Below the pieces are notes generated by a model, which ran no database searches, was not told where the DNA came from, and worked only from the letters and a program-made list of their open reading frames with translations. A stretch of DNA of 55,992 nt from Bacteroidales bacterium. Lineage in GTDB: Bacteria; Bacteroidota; Bacteroidia; Bacteroidales; F082. The translations under genes and the position numbers were made by a program. Positions 1 through 8,475 of this stretch are shown in pieces. The stretch covers positions 1-55,992 of the forward strand of contig JAFYJV010000005.1 in NCBI GenBank assembly GCA_017537965.1, written 5' to 3'. Each line of letters opens with the position of its first letter. Position 1 is the first letter of the stretch.

Positions 1-1368
1 AGTCCCGAAGCTCCCGCCCTGCTCTCCAAAGGCAACATCATCGCCGAAGGTGTCGATGCCGAGCTCGATGAGCTGCGCAACCTCTCGCGCTCCGGCAAGG
101 ACTACCTCCTTGGCATCCAAAAACGAGAGATGGAAGCCACAGGCATCTCCTCCCTCAAGGTAGGCTACAACAACGTGTTCGGCTATTACCTCGAAGTGAC
201 CAACACCCACAAGGACAAGGTGCCGGAGAGCTGGATCCGCAAGCAAACCCTCACCAACGCCGAGCGTTACATCACCGAAGAGCTGAAAGAATACGAGCAA
301 AAGATCTTGGGGGCCGAAGAGAAGATCGCCTCCATTGAGCAACGGCTATACGCCCAACTTGTGAGTGCTGTCACGGAGTTTGTAGAGCCCATCCAACTCG
401 ATGCGTCCCTGGTAGCCCGAATCGACTGTTTGGTGAGTTTCGCCGACATTGCCTTGAAATACCATTACGTCAGGCCGACTATCGACGACTCCTACGTGCT
501 GGACATCAAGGACGGCCGTCACCCCGTCATCGAGCAGATGCTCCCCGTGGGGGAACATTACATCGCCAACGATGTGCATCTTGACCGCGACAAGCAGCAG
601 ATCATTGTCATCACTGGCCCTAACATGTCGGGCAAATCGGCGTTGCTAAGGCAAACCGCCTTGATTGTGTTGATGGCGCAGATGGGCAGCTTCATACCCG
701 CCACATCGGCACATATCGGATTGGTTGACAAGGTTTTCACCCGTGTAGGAGCCTCCGACAACATCTCATCGGGCGAATCGACCTTCATGGTGGAGATGAA
801 CGAGACGGCGAGCATCCTGAACAATGTTTCATCGAGAAGCCTTGTGCTGCTTGACGAGATTGGGCGAGGCACCAGCACTTACGACGGCATCAGCATCGCC
901 TGGGCCATCACCGAGTTTTTGCACGACCATCCCATCAGTCGCGCCAAGGTGATGTTTGCCACTCACTACCACGAGCTGAACGAGATGGAAGCCTCCTTCC
1001 CGAGGATCAAGAACTACCATGTGACGGTGAAAGAAGTCGGCGACAAGGTGGTCTTTCTGCGAAAGCTCAAGCGAGGGGGCAGCTCTCACAGCTTCGGCAT
1101 CCATGTGGCGGCCATGGCAGGCATGCCCCGCAAGGTGGTGGAACGCGCCGAGAAGCTGCTGACCCTGCTGGAAAAATCGCACACGGGAGACCAGGTCGAT
1201 AAGGCAGCCCTGAAGCCAGAGGAACCTATGCAATTGAGTTTCATTCAGTTGGACGATCCATTGTTGTTGCAAATCAAGGAGGACATCCTTAACACCAACA
1301 TCGACACCTTGACTCCTGTGGAGGCTTTGATGAAGCTCAACGAAATCAAGAAGTTACTGAACAAATAA
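1..1368 (+). CDS. mutS: DNA mismatch repair protein MutS, C-terminal part
   Basis: Partial gene: frame 1 is open from the first base, so the start and the N-terminal mismatch-binding domains lie outside the window. The 455 visible residues cover the end of the core/clamp region and the whole ABC-type ATPase domain. Walker [10 protein letters not shown] lies at about residues 205-213 of the fragment, followed by the signature segment SSGESTFM and Walker [14 protein letters not shown] at about 281-293. The C-terminal tail, ending in a leucine/isoleucine-rich helix, is typical of the dimerisation region. MutS recognises mismatches and uses ATP to form a sliding clamp that recruits MutL. The ATPase motifs are intact. 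A tRNA cluster with its own promoter follows within 70 bp. Confidence 0.97.
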   Translation, partial: SPEAPALLSKGNIIAEGVDAELDELRNLSRSGKDYLLGIQKREMEATGISSLKVGYNNVFGYYLEVTNTHKDKVPESWIRKQTLTNAERYITEELKEYEQKILGAEEKIASIEQRLYAQLVSAVTEFVEPIQLDASLVARIDCLVSFADIALKYHYVRPTIDDSYVLDIKDGRHPVIEQMLPVGEHYIANDVHLDRDKQQIIVITGPNMSGKSALLRQTALIVLMAQMGSFIPATSAHIGLVDKVFTRVGASDNISSGESTFMVEMNETASILNNVSSRSLVLLDEIGRGTSTYDGISIAWAITEFLHDHPISRAKVMFATHYHELNEMEASFPRIKNYHVTVKEVGDKVVFLRKLKRGGSSHSFGIHVAAMAGMPRKVVERAEKLLTLLEKSHTGDQVDKAALKPEEPMQLSFIQLDDPLLLQIKEDILNTNIDTLTPVEALMKLNEIKKLLNK

Positions 1369-1385
1369 TTTTTTTAAAAAAAAGC

Positions 1386-1414
1386 TTGTACAAATAAAAA
1401 AAGTTGTATCTTTG
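1386..1414 (+). promoter_or_regulatory. Bacteroidota promoter for the tRNA cluster
   Basis: -7 element TATCTTTG at 1407-1414 matches TAnnTTTG. A TTG at 1386-1388 is spaced 18 nt upstream as the -33 element. The first tRNA-Gly begins 16 nt downstream of the -7 element. Confidence 0.75.
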
Positions 1415-1429
1415 CACCGCAATTCGCAA

Positions 1430-1502
<73 letters not shown>

Positions 1503-1510
1503 CTGCTACT

Positions 1511-1583
<73 letters not shown>

Positions 1584-1591
1584 CCACAAGG

Positions 1592-1615
1592 TCCCGAGTG
1601 AAATCGGGATTTTTT
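1592..1615 (+). terminator. Intrinsic terminator after the tRNA-Gly pair
   Basis: Hairpin TCCCGA-(6 nt)-TCGGGA followed at once by six T residues. It lies 8 nt after the second tRNA-Gly and before tRNA-Leu, so tRNA-Leu is either made by read-through or from its own weak promoter. Confidence 0.75.
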
Positions 1616-1623
1616 GTGTAAGT

Positions 1624-1708
1624 GCCTGAGTGGTGGAATTGGTAGACACGAGGGACTTAAAATCCCTTGCCCTTTAAAGGCGTGCCGGTTCGATCCCGGC
1701 CTCGGGTA
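1624..1708 (+). tRNA. tRNA-Leu (UAA)
   Basis: 85-nt class II tRNA. The acceptor GCCTGAG pairs with CTCGGGT (with G-U pairs at positions 1 and 4). Anticodon loop CTTAAAA carries TAA. A variable arm (TGCCCTTTAAAGGCG) and a T-arm GCCGGTTCGATCCCGGC follow. No encoded CCA. Confidence 0.95.
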
Positions 1709-1710
1709 CT

Positions 1711-1738
1711 AAAAAAGGAGCCGACTGGCTCCTTTTTT
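1711..1738. terminator. Bidirectional terminator between tRNA-Leu and fthC
   Basis: Perfect inverted repeat AAAAAAGGAGCC-GACT-GGCTCCTTTTTT. With an A-run on one side and a T-run on the other it can terminate both the plus-strand tRNA transcript and the minus-strand cyclo-ligase transcript. The cyclo-ligase stop codon (1737-1739) overlaps the T-run. Confidence 0.88.
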
Positions 1739-2264
1739 AATTTAATGTGATCACTTCGTCCATCCTGATGTCTAAGGGTTCGGTGGGAACCTCCTCAACC
1801 AGCTGGAAGTCGAAGCAGATGCCGATGCGTTTCACATCCAAATGCTGGCAAAGGAAGCGGTCGTAATAGCCTTTCCCCCTGCCGATGCGGTTGCCTTGGC
1901 GATCGAAGGCCACACCAGGCACCACAATCAAGTCGAAGTCGCCCGTGTAAGGCTCGTTCTGAGGCTCCAAGATGTTGAAATCACCCACAGCAAAAGCGGT
2001 GTCCTTGCCATATTCTACGGGAATGATGTCGTCACCGACCACTGTGGGAAGGATGATGGTCTTCTGAAGATGCCATTTCTCCAAAAAGGCTTGGGTCTGC
2101 ACCTCGTCAGGCAAGGCGCTGTAAAGCATCACCCGCTCCGCCTTGATGAAATCGGGATGTTGTTCCAGTTTTGCCAGGATGCGCTCAGATTGTTCCAGCA
2201 GCTGCTCCTTGGTATGTTGTTTTTTCAGCGCCTTGATCTGCGCCCTTAGTTCTCTTTTATCCAT
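1737..2264 (-). CDS. 5-formyltetrahydrofolate cyclo-ligase
   Basis: 175 aa, normal length for the family. It converts 5-formyl-THF to 5,10-methenyl-THF with ATP, returning the inhibitory storage folate to the one-carbon pool. Visible signatures are PGVAFD (about 116-121) and GRGKGYYDRF (about 128-137), which form the nucleotide/substrate-binding loop. The N-terminal half is a basic, helical ALKKQ-type segment as usual. The start ATG is preceded by a short pyrimidine-rich gap (26 bp) from the upstream lipoprotein gene, so the two may be co-transcribed. It ends in a bidirectional terminator shared with the tRNA cluster. Confidence 0.95.
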   Translation of the reverse strand: MDKRELRAQIKALKKQHTKEQLLEQSERILAKLEQHPDFIKAERVMLYSALPDEVQTQAFLEKWHLQKTIILPTVVGDDIIPVEYGKDTAFAVGDFNILEPQNEPYTGDFDLIVVPGVAFDRQGNRIGRGKGYYDRFLCQHLDVKRIGICFDFQLVEEVPTEPLDIRMDEVITLN

Positions 2265-2290
2265 TATTCACCTTTCACCCTTAACCTCTT
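2265..2290. repeat. Short purine/pyrimidine-biased intergenic repeat
   Basis: The plus strand reads CACCTTTCACCCTTAACCTC-like units; the minus strand is the purine-rich GGTTAAGGGTGAAAGGTG type. It has the same general character as the elements at 3254-3310, 7255-7290 and 35640-35662 and fills the whole gap between two minus-strand genes. Confidence 0.5.
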
Positions 2291-3253
2291 TTATCCTCCG
2301 TAAGCAGAACCCACGGCAAACTTCACCGGTTTGTTCAATCCCTTTTGGCAGAAATCGATGCCTTCGATCGGGGTGACATAAAAAACATTCCATTCACCCT
2401 CGTTCTTGCGGATTTCGAAAACACCTTGGGCTTCCTCGTCGTTACCCTTGACTCCGTCTTCTGAATACACGAGAGCTTCCGTCAGCTCATAACCGAAACG
2501 GAACACCATGTTGTCCCAGTCGGCTTCCAACTCCCAGAAACGGCCTCGCTCCTCACCCATCTTTTCGTGTGTACGGTCATTGATCACGTACTGCATCTTC
2601 CAGTCTTCGCTCAGGTACAAGCGATAGACCAACGCATCATTGTTTTCGCTATATTCGAGATTGTTCTGCAGCAAGTACAACGGTATTTCCACTTTGCCGC
2701 CTTTGGCATCCAGCGCGTAGATGGTCACGTGATCGTAATTGATCTCGCCATCTTCACCTACATACTCGCCACCGGGACCCGCCTCAAAGCCAACGATGCC
2801 ATCAAAAGGCATCAAGGTCGCCTCAAGGTTGCCCGTACTGATGGAGTTCCATAGGCTCAGAATCTGCACCTTACCTTCAGGCAAGAGCACACAAAGAATA
2901 GGGTTGAAATCTTGTCCAATGTCGCCGATACAGATGCCTTGTGGTTCTCCCAACAAGCCTTCCACCTCCACGGGACCGTCAGGCAATCGGTATAATTCCT
3001 CGTCATTGAAGGTTTGATAAACCACTTGCTCTTTGTCGAATGTCAGCCACACACCACCATCTTTGACCTCACCCTTTATGGCAACTCTCTCGTCATCCCA
3101 CAAGAAATACTCCTGGGATAGTGCCGGGGCTACCATCGTAGCGTTAGGTTGTTGCGGTTCCGCAGGAGCCGTGTTGGTTTCAGTTTTCTTGGTCTTGTTG
3201 TCGCAAGCCGTTGCCAGCAACAACACCGCTAATAATACACAAACACGTTTCAT
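2291..3253 (-). CDS. Hypothetical lipoprotein
   Basis: 320 aa. A lipoprotein signal peptide ends in lipobox ATAC with Cys17, followed by a charged linker rich in K/T/P, so the protein should be a membrane-anchored lipoprotein. The body is acidic and beta-rich with repeated short GEVKDGGVW / FDKEQVV type strands. No catalytic motif or family was recognised. It sits between yitT and the folate cyclo-ligase on the same strand, but nothing in the context assigns a function. Confidence 0.85.
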   Translation of the reverse strand: MKRVCVLLAVLLLATACDNKTKKTETNTAPAEPQQPNATMVAPALSQEYFLWDDERVAIKGEVKDGGVWLTFDKEQVVYQTFNDEELYRLPDGPVEVEGLLGEPQGICIGDIGQDFNPILCVLLPEGKVQILSLWNSISTGNLEATLMPFDGIVGFEAGPGGEYVGEDGEINYDHVTIYALDAKGGKVEIPLYLLQNNLEYSENNDALVYRLYLSEDWKMQYVINDRTHEKMGEERGRFWELEADWDNMVFRFGYELTEALVYSEDGVKGNDEEAQGVFEIRKNEGEWNVFYVTPIEGIDFCQKGLNKPVKFAVGSAYGG

Positions 3254-3310
3254 AATCAGTATTTTCGTTTTTAACTTTCAACTCTCATTTTTCAACTTTC
3301 AATTCTTAAT
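3254..3310. repeat. AT-rich tandem-like intergenic repeat reaching into the yitT stop
   Basis: Repeated units of AACTTTCAA / CTCATTTTTCAACTTTCAA on the plus strand (purine-rich GAAAGTTGAAA on the minus strand). The last codons and stop of the YitT-type gene (ending AIKN) are written in this repeat. Confidence 0.55.
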
Positions 3311-4201
3311 GGCCTCAAATCCCTTCCCATACGCTCCCATCACCATGTTCATGGTCATGAATGCAGTCGGGTCTTCGTCCTTCACAATACGCAAAATCTG
3401 CTGTGCCTCACGCTTATGGGTAACCACCATTAGGATGTCGCCCTCTCTTTTAGTGTACCACCCCGTGCCCTTTATCAATGTCACGCCCCGTTGCATCTCA
3501 TTGCCGATGCGTTCAGCCACTTTCTCTGGCTTGGAGGTGAAGATGAAGGCTTGGATCGACTGCTTGTTGCCTGTCAGCACCAGATCGATGCAATAGCTGC
3601 AGATGCCCATCACTACAAAGCCGTAAATGATGGCTTGGATCTTGTCGCTCTCCAGCACGAAATAGGAACAGCTGATGATGATGATGTCGCAGATAAGGAT
3701 CACCCTGCCTTGGGAGATGTTACGGTATTTGCAGATCATCATGGCCACAATGTCGGTGCCACCTGTGCTGCCGCCTTGGGTAAAGGCAATGCCTATGGCC
3801 GTTCCCGCCAAAGCGCCTCCAATAAGGGCCGAAAGGAACTTGTCGTCCACCAACGGAGCCATCTCGCCGGCCAAAATCGGATCGGTGATGTAATGTTGTA
3901 GCAGCGAGAAAAACACTGACGACATCACGATGGAATACACCGTCTTGATGCCAAACGAAGGTCCCAGAACCTTCAGCGAGATCAACACCAGGATGCCATT
4001 GATGACAAACACGGAGATACCTGTGGAGATGCCCGTGGCATAGAAGATCAAGGTGGCGATACCGCTTACGCCGCCGCCCAGCACATGGTTAGGAATCAGG
4101 AAGCCGGTCCAGCCAAACGCCATCATCAGCAAAGCTATGGTGATGATGACATAACGCTTGATCTCGGATAGGATTTTTGTCTTGTCAGTCTTCATTTTCA
4201 T
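3299..4201 (-). CDS. YitT family membrane protein
   Basis: 300 aa. The N-terminal two thirds hold about five to six hydrophobic segments of the DUF161 type, starting with a helix at about 15-35 and a glycine-rich GGGVSGIATL loop. The C-terminal third is the soluble DUF2179 domain, beginning near GTGWYTKREGDIL and containing VVTHKREAQQILRIV. This arrangement is the standard YitT architecture. The family is widespread but its transport or signalling role is not established. The start overlaps the end of the upstream unknown gene by 17 bp, pointing to co-translation. A second in-frame ATG two codons later is possible. Confidence 0.9.
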   Translation of the reverse strand: MKMKTDKTKILSEIKRYVIITIALLMMAFGWTGFLIPNHVLGGGVSGIATLIFYATGISTGISVFVINGILVLISLKVLGPSFGIKTVYSIVMSSVFFSLLQHYITDPILAGEMAPLVDDKFLSALIGGALAGTAIGIAFTQGGSTGGTDIVAMMICKYRNISQGRVILICDIIIISCSYFVLESDKIQAIIYGFVVMGICSYCIDLVLTGNKQSIQAFIFTSKPEKVAERIGNEMQRGVTLIKGTGWYTKREGDILMVVTHKREAQQILRIVKDEDPTAFMTMNMVMGAYGKGFEAIKN

Positions 4202-5648
4202 TCGTATTTATAGCCGTGATGCCGTTACGGTTGACCATCACATGAAACGCCTGGTACTCCACATGATCCTCCCATTTGAACTGGAGCACAAAATGCAGCG
4301 TATAAACCCGTTCTGCCGTGATGGTCTGCAACTGGAGGTTTTCGTCCAAGCAGTCGATCACCGACTCGGGATTGTCCATCTTCTTGGTCAGGAAGTTGAT
4401 GTGGTAACGCATGATGTCGTTGATGCCCTTGAAGTCATAGACGTAATGATGCCGCAGCAATTCATTGTCAATCTTCACCTTTTTGCGATACAGGATGATT
4501 TTTTCCTCCAGCAGGTTGTTGTCAGCCTCCAGCTTGGAACGGTTGCGGTATTTCAGCACCTCCTCAGGCACCTTGTCGTCCAAGATGAAATCCATACCCT
4601 CCTTGATCCAACCGATGGGCTTCTCCTTGATACTGACCACCGTCTTGGTATCGAAGTACTTGTCCTTCAGCTGATAGGCAAACAGGCCTCGCGTCAGATC
4701 CTTGATACGGTCCTTGATCATATAGATAAGCACCAGGATGACGAAGATCAACGAGGGATAGTTGCCCAGGTATTTCTGAAACGGCATGGTGACCAGCAAG
4801 GAGACCATCATGGCCAAACCCGCTGCAAGGCTAAAGGAAATCTGTTTCACGGCAGTGCCGTCCTGCGTCGTGTTGACCCTCAGGAACAGGGCGCTTTCTA
4901 TGTATTTCTTCAACAGGCTGTGTCTTGACAGCAAGCGTCGGTTGTTGTCCTCGTCATCAATGATCGAGCGACTGTAGCCACACTTCTTCTTGTATTGGGC
5001 CTCTTCGGTAAGAAGTCCAATCAGACAGGCGCTGACTGCTTCCAAGCTGTTTGGATGGGAACGGTTCAAAGCCTTGAGGATCCTCATGGTACGGATTTCC
5101 ACCTGATGGCTCATGAACTCGTCGGCAAAGCCAAACTTCGTCGTGATTTCGCTGTTGTCGGCTCGGATTGTTCCAAACAAGTCCCTGAACGCCTTCAAAA
5201 CCTGACGGGCGTCAGAAGCATAAGCCAAGCAACGTTCTTGAAGCAAAGACTCTTCGGTATGGTTTCGGATACGGGTCGCCTCGTTGCGGATGGCGCTCTT
5301 GAAAATGGATCCGAACAGTTTCAACTGGAACTCGCACTCTCCCATCCGTTCCGGCGAGGCATCTTCCAAGACCTCTTTCAAGGCAACACCCAGATAATGC
5401 AACGGAGAGGCCTCGCCGGTCACCATCTCCTTCATGGAAAACGCGGGAGTGATCAGGCGGATGTTCGACTTCATGTCGCTGAAAAAGCGATCCTTGCTAT
5501 AAGTCTGTTGGTTGATATCCAGTCCATTAGGAAGAAAAATCCAAGAATTGACATCAAAGTGATCTGCTTTGACACCTTCCCTCCCACTGAATCCAATCTT
5601 GAACTCAATGGAAAACTGATCATGTATTTTTGTCTGAATATCAATCAT
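4185..5648 (-). CDS. Hypothetical protein with central membrane segments
   Basis: 487 aa, family not recognised. A soluble N-terminal half (1-270) with helical segments and a moderately basic composition is followed by two closely spaced hydrophobic segments (about 271-289 and 296-312). A second soluble part with a charged helical region (LEADNNLLEEKIILYRKK) and a beta-rich end follows. The two-helix hairpin suggests an inner-membrane protein with both termini on the same side. The gene lies 12 bp after the DASS transporter and overlaps yitT by 17 bp, so the three are probably one transcription unit. Confidence 0.8.
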   Translation of the reverse strand: MIDIQTKIHDQFSIEFKIGFSGREGVKADHFDVNSWIFLPNGLDINQQTYSKDRFFSDMKSNIRLITPAFSMKEMVTGEASPLHYLGVALKEVLEDASPERMGECEFQLKLFGSIFKSAIRNEATRIRNHTEESLLQERCLAYASDARQVLKAFRDLFGTIRADNSEITTKFGFADEFMSHQVEIRTMRILKALNRSHPNSLEAVSACLIGLLTEEAQYKKKCGYSRSIIDDEDNNRRLLSRHSLLKKYIESALFLRVNTTQDGTAVKQISFSLAAGLAMMVSLLVTMPFQKYLGNYPSLIFVILVLIYMIKDRIKDLTRGLFAYQLKDKYFDTKTVVSIKEKPIGWIKEGMDFILDDKVPEEVLKYRNRSKLEADNNLLEEKIILYRKKVKIDNELLRHHYVYDFKGINDIMRYHINFLTKKMDNPESVIDCLDENLQLQTITAERVYTLHFVLQFKWEDHVEYQAFHVMVNRNGITAINTNENED

Positions 5649-5660
5649 CTCAAAATCAGA

Positions 5661-7247
5661 TTAAAAGAATAGTCCCGGTGTGATACCCAGCCATTTCAAG
5701 ACCGTATCACCCCAGATCAAAATCAATATCCAAGCGAAAGTCATCATGGTGATGCCGTATTTGAACGCATCGGTCTGACTATACATGTTGGTATTGTAAA
5801 GCAGCGCTGCCGGCTTGCTGTTGAAAGGCAACACGTAGCAATGCTCGATCAGCATGGCCACAGGCAGGGAAAGGCTCATCACCGGGAATCCGAAACGCGC
5901 CTCCACACCCAATGCGATGGGCACGAACACCATGGTACGGATGGTCTTGCTTTGGAACACCAGGCCAGAGTACATCATCAAGAAGGTCAGGATGACATAT
6001 AGCACCCAGAAGGGAGTGCTTGCGGTGATGCCAAGGCTATCAAAGCCAGCGTTGACCATGGTGTTGGGCAGGTCGGTTGCGTTGAGTCCTGATCCAAGTG
6101 TATAGGCACCGGCCGAGAATAGCATGAGGTGCCAGGGAATGTCAACGTCGTTCCATTTCACCACGCCGATGCCAGGAAGCAAGGCAATGATGGCGCCGAG
6201 CAAGGCCACAATGGTCTCGTCAATGTTATGGAAAGTGCCTTTGGTAACCCACAAGAAGAGCACCAGCACAAAGATGCCCACTGCCTTGTATTCTTCGGCT
6301 TTCATCTTACCCATGGCGTCAAGTTCCTTCTTCAGGCGTTCCAAGCCGCCTTCGATCTGAGGCTTCTGCTCTTCCTTCTTCATGGGGAAGAAGATATGCA
6401 TACCTACCAACAGACCGACTACCAAGGTGATCACACTCATGGGGCCCACCGCCACCAGCCAGTCGGAATAGCCAAAGTCACAACTGCCCACGAAACCGGC
6501 GATCAACGAGATCGCCAACAGGTGAGCGCCACTGCCGGTATAAAATGCGTTGGCACCGACATTCACCTGGAACAGGTTCTGGATGACGAGGTTTCGTCCG
6601 AAGTTGTTGCGATGGTCTCCCGAGGCACCATAGATGGCACAGACCGTCATGAAGATGGGGAGCATGATGGTTGCCTTGACCGTCGTGGCTGAAATGAAGG
6701 CCGACAACACGAGATTGATGATGAGAAAACTCCACAAGACCCCTTTGGTGCTTTTGCCGAACTTGATCACAAAGGCCAATGCCAGTCGTTTCGCAAACTG
6801 GGTCTTGACCAACATGCTAGCCAGCACAAACGACAGGATGTTCAGCCACATGACTGGGTGACCGAGTTGTGCCAAGGCCTCTTTCTGCGTGGTGACGTTG
6901 CAGATCACCGTGCCAAGGATGATGAGCAATGAGGTCAGGTAATTGGGGATGGCCTCTGTCATCCAAAGGATGAGACCCGCGATGAAGATGGCGAACATGG
7001 CGTAGTTGGAGCGGATAAAGGCATCCATACCTATCTCGTTTGCTCTTTTCAAGGCTTTGGCCGTCAACAGTTCAGGGTTGAGATTGTCGATGAACCCGAT
7101 GGGGACAAACCAATACAGCAGCACGAAAGCGATGATGGCGAGAGGGCCGCCGAGACGTGCCATCCACTTCTCAAAGGAGGATTTCTGCATCTTGGGCAGT
7201 TTTTCCACCTTGTAGTTGTTCATATCCAGAGGATCAAATTCGGCCAT
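5661..7247 (-). CDS. SLC13/DASS-family anion:sodium symporter
   Basis: 528 aa. Multi-pass transporter with about 11-12 hydrophobic segments. It has DASS features: the early LTSLLIILGTVI segment, the central SATTVKATIMLPIFM motif, and the late MLIEHCYVLPFNSKPAALLY region resembling the second SNT-type substrate/sodium site. DASS members take up dicarboxylates, citrate or sulfate; the substrate here cannot be read from sequence. A cytoplasmic N-terminus of about 30 residues precedes the first helix. It is the first gene of the group with the unknown membrane protein and yitT. Confidence 0.9.
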   Translation of the reverse strand: MAEFDPLDMNNYKVEKLPKMQKSSFEKWMARLGGPLAIIAFVLLYWFVPIGFIDNLNPELLTAKALKRANEIGMDAFIRSNYAMFAIFIAGLILWMTEAIPNYLTSLLIILGTVICNVTTQKEALAQLGHPVMWLNILSFVLASMLVKTQFAKRLALAFVIKFGKSTKGVLWSFLIINLVLSAFISATTVKATIMLPIFMTVCAIYGASGDHRNNFGRNLVIQNLFQVNVGANAFYTGSGAHLLAISLIAGFVGSCDFGYSDWLVAVGPMSVITLVVGLLVGMHIFFPMKKEEQKPQIEGGLERLKKELDAMGKMKAEEYKAVGIFVLVLFLWVTKGTFHNIDETIVALLGAIIALLPGIGVVKWNDVDIPWHLMLFSAGAYTLGSGLNATDLPNTMVNAGFDSLGITASTPFWVLYVILTFLMMYSGLVFQSKTIRTMVFVPIALGVEARFGFPVMSLSLPVAMLIEHCYVLPFNSKPAALLYNTNMYSQTDAFKYGITMMTFAWILILIWGDTVLKWLGITPGLFF

Positions 7248-7254
7248 GAAGAGT

Positions 7255-7290
7255 TAGGAATTAGGAGTGAGGAGTTAGGAGTTAATAAGA
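7255..7290. repeat. GGAGTTA-type intergenic tandem repeat
   Basis: Imperfect 7-8 bp units (GAGTTAG, GAATTAG, GAGTGAG) repeated about five times upstream of the DASS gene. A 19-bp stretch (7266-7284) is repeated exactly at 35640-35658. Confidence 0.75.
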
Positions 7291-7293
7291 GAA

Positions 7294-7320
7294 GTAGGGA
7301 CGCATTGAATGCGTCCCTAC
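7294..7320. repeat. REP-like palindrome
   Basis: Perfect 13-bp inverted repeat GTAGGGACGCATT / AATGCGTCCCTAC around a single G. Compact GTAGGGACGC-type palindromes recur in many Bacteroidales genomes as dispersed elements. Lying just after the CYTH gene (stop at 7329) it could also stabilise or end that transcript, although no T-run follows. Confidence 0.7.
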
Positions 7321-7328
7321 GATTTAGA

Positions 7329-7805
7329 TTATTTCCAGTTTTTATAAGGATTCTTCATCAACATGGAGTTGAAATACTTGGGGTCGCCGGTGACCTCTTC
7401 GCCAAGCCATGCTGGCTTGTCGAAAGGTTCGTTTTCATCGGTGAGTTCCACCTCGGCGACGGTCAGACCGTCGTTGTCGCCGTAAAACTCATCCACTTCC
7501 CAAGTGTGTTTCCCGTCGGTGTTCTTGACCAGATAGCGGGTCTTGTCGATCACGCCGGGTTCGCAGATCTCGAGCAAGCTTTGCACTTCCTCGACGGGGA
7601 TCTCCTTTTCCCACTCGAAGCGGGCAGCGCCGGAGGCGTTGCCGATGCCCTTGATGGTGATGAATCCCTTGTCGCCTTTCACTCTCACGCGAACGGTACG
7701 TTCCGGCACGCTGGAGAGGTAGCCTTGGGTGATACGGGTGGCCTTGAAGGCTTCAGCCTTGAAGTCGCCTTTCACCAAAAATTTCTTTTCTATTTCCTGT
7801 GCCAT
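7329..7805 (-). CDS. CYTH domain protein (triphosphate tunnel metalloenzyme)
   Basis: 158 aa, one complete CYTH domain. The N-terminal signature EIEKKF (4-9, an ExExK motif) is followed by alternating charged strands RVRVKGDKGFITIKG, RFEWEKEI, KTRYLV, WEVDEFYG and AEVELTDE. These are the inward-facing charged residues of the triphosphate tunnel. Bacterial single-domain members are mostly inorganic triphosphatases; adenylate cyclase activity is less likely. It is separated from the upstream CYTH-like gene by only 3 nt, so the two are surely co-transcribed. Confidence 0.9.
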   Translation of the reverse strand: MAQEIEKKFLVKGDFKAEAFKATRITQGYLSSVPERTVRVRVKGDKGFITIKGIGNASGAARFEWEKEIPVEEVQSLLEICEPGVIDKTRYLVKNTDGKHTWEVDEFYGDNDGLTVAEVELTDENEPFDKPAWLGEEVTGDPKYFNSMLMKNPYKNWK

Positions 7806-7808
7806 AGC

Positions 7809-8456
7809 TTATTCGTTTGCGAGCGGCTTGTCGGACATGCCGATGACGCGCTTGATTGCCTGTAGATAGTTGATATTCTCGACACCCTCCAGACCGCAGT
7901 CTTTGATGGTCTTCTTGATGTCTTCGATCTCGGTCGATTCCGAGTTGATGGTCACGACTTTGGCGCCGTTGATCAGCACTTCGCCGAACTCGCAGATGGT
8001 GTCGTTGACCATGTAGCCGAAGCGGCGTTTGTGTACGCGGACGGCAGCCAGGTCGGGATTGGCCTTCACCATCTTCATGAATTCATTATAGGTGTAGGTC
8101 TTCTTGCGCATGACGGGGGCTTTCACCATGAAGGCGGGGAACACTTCCTTCTCAAGGACTTCCTTTGAGATGGGGAATTCGCCCTTCATCAAGGGATTCC
8201 ACTGCTCAAGGCCGTCAACGGTCTGGACGAAAGTCTTGATGTCCATCTTGCCGTCGCGGATCTTGGTGTTGTTGATATCGTTCTTGCGAGAGATGATGTA
8301 TATCTCGTCGCTGAGGCGCTCCCAAACCTTTTCGGGGACGGGGACTGACAGACGGGCCATACGTTTGTGGGCCTCGCAGAAGCACTGTCCGAAGGAGCGG
8401 AACTCAAATCTCGGCTTTGACACTTCGCCGATCTTCATTTCTTCTTTTTTTGCCAT
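7809..8456 (-). CDS. Hypothetical protein, possible divergent CYTH-like fold
   Basis: 215 aa from the ATG at 8456. The frame also reads from a TTG at 8483, but that start would overlap the upstream lipoprotein stop, so the ATG is preferred. The middle has strands resembling CYTH strands: IYIISRKNDINNTKIRDGKM, then DIKTFVQ and LEQW, and later AVRVHKRRFGY and CEFGEVLING. The canonical ExExK start is missing, so assignment rests on the strand pattern and on adjacency to a true CYTH gene. It may bind a phosphorylated ligand without hydrolysing it. No other function is suggested. Confidence 0.7.
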   Translation of the reverse strand: MAKKEEMKIGEVSKPRFEFRSFGQCFCEAHKRMARLSVPVPEKVWERLSDEIYIISRKNDINNTKIRDGKMDIKTFVQTVDGLEQWNPLMKGEFPISKEVLEKEVFPAFMVKAPVMRKKTYTYNEFMKMVKANPDLAAVRVHKRRFGYMVNDTICEFGEVLINGAKVVTINSESTEIEDIKKTIKDCGLEGVENINYLQAIKRVIGMSDKPLANE

Positions 8457-8475
8457 TGTCTTGTGTTTTAAAAAA

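Noticed and set aside
829-1272. 147-aa open frame on the minus strand inside mutS
   Set aside because: It is the antisense of a clearly conserved MutS ATPase domain and has no recognisable family or start context.
7294-7320. Palindrome read as an intrinsic terminator
   Set aside because: The stem is perfect but no T-run follows on either strand; a REP-like dispersed element is more likely.
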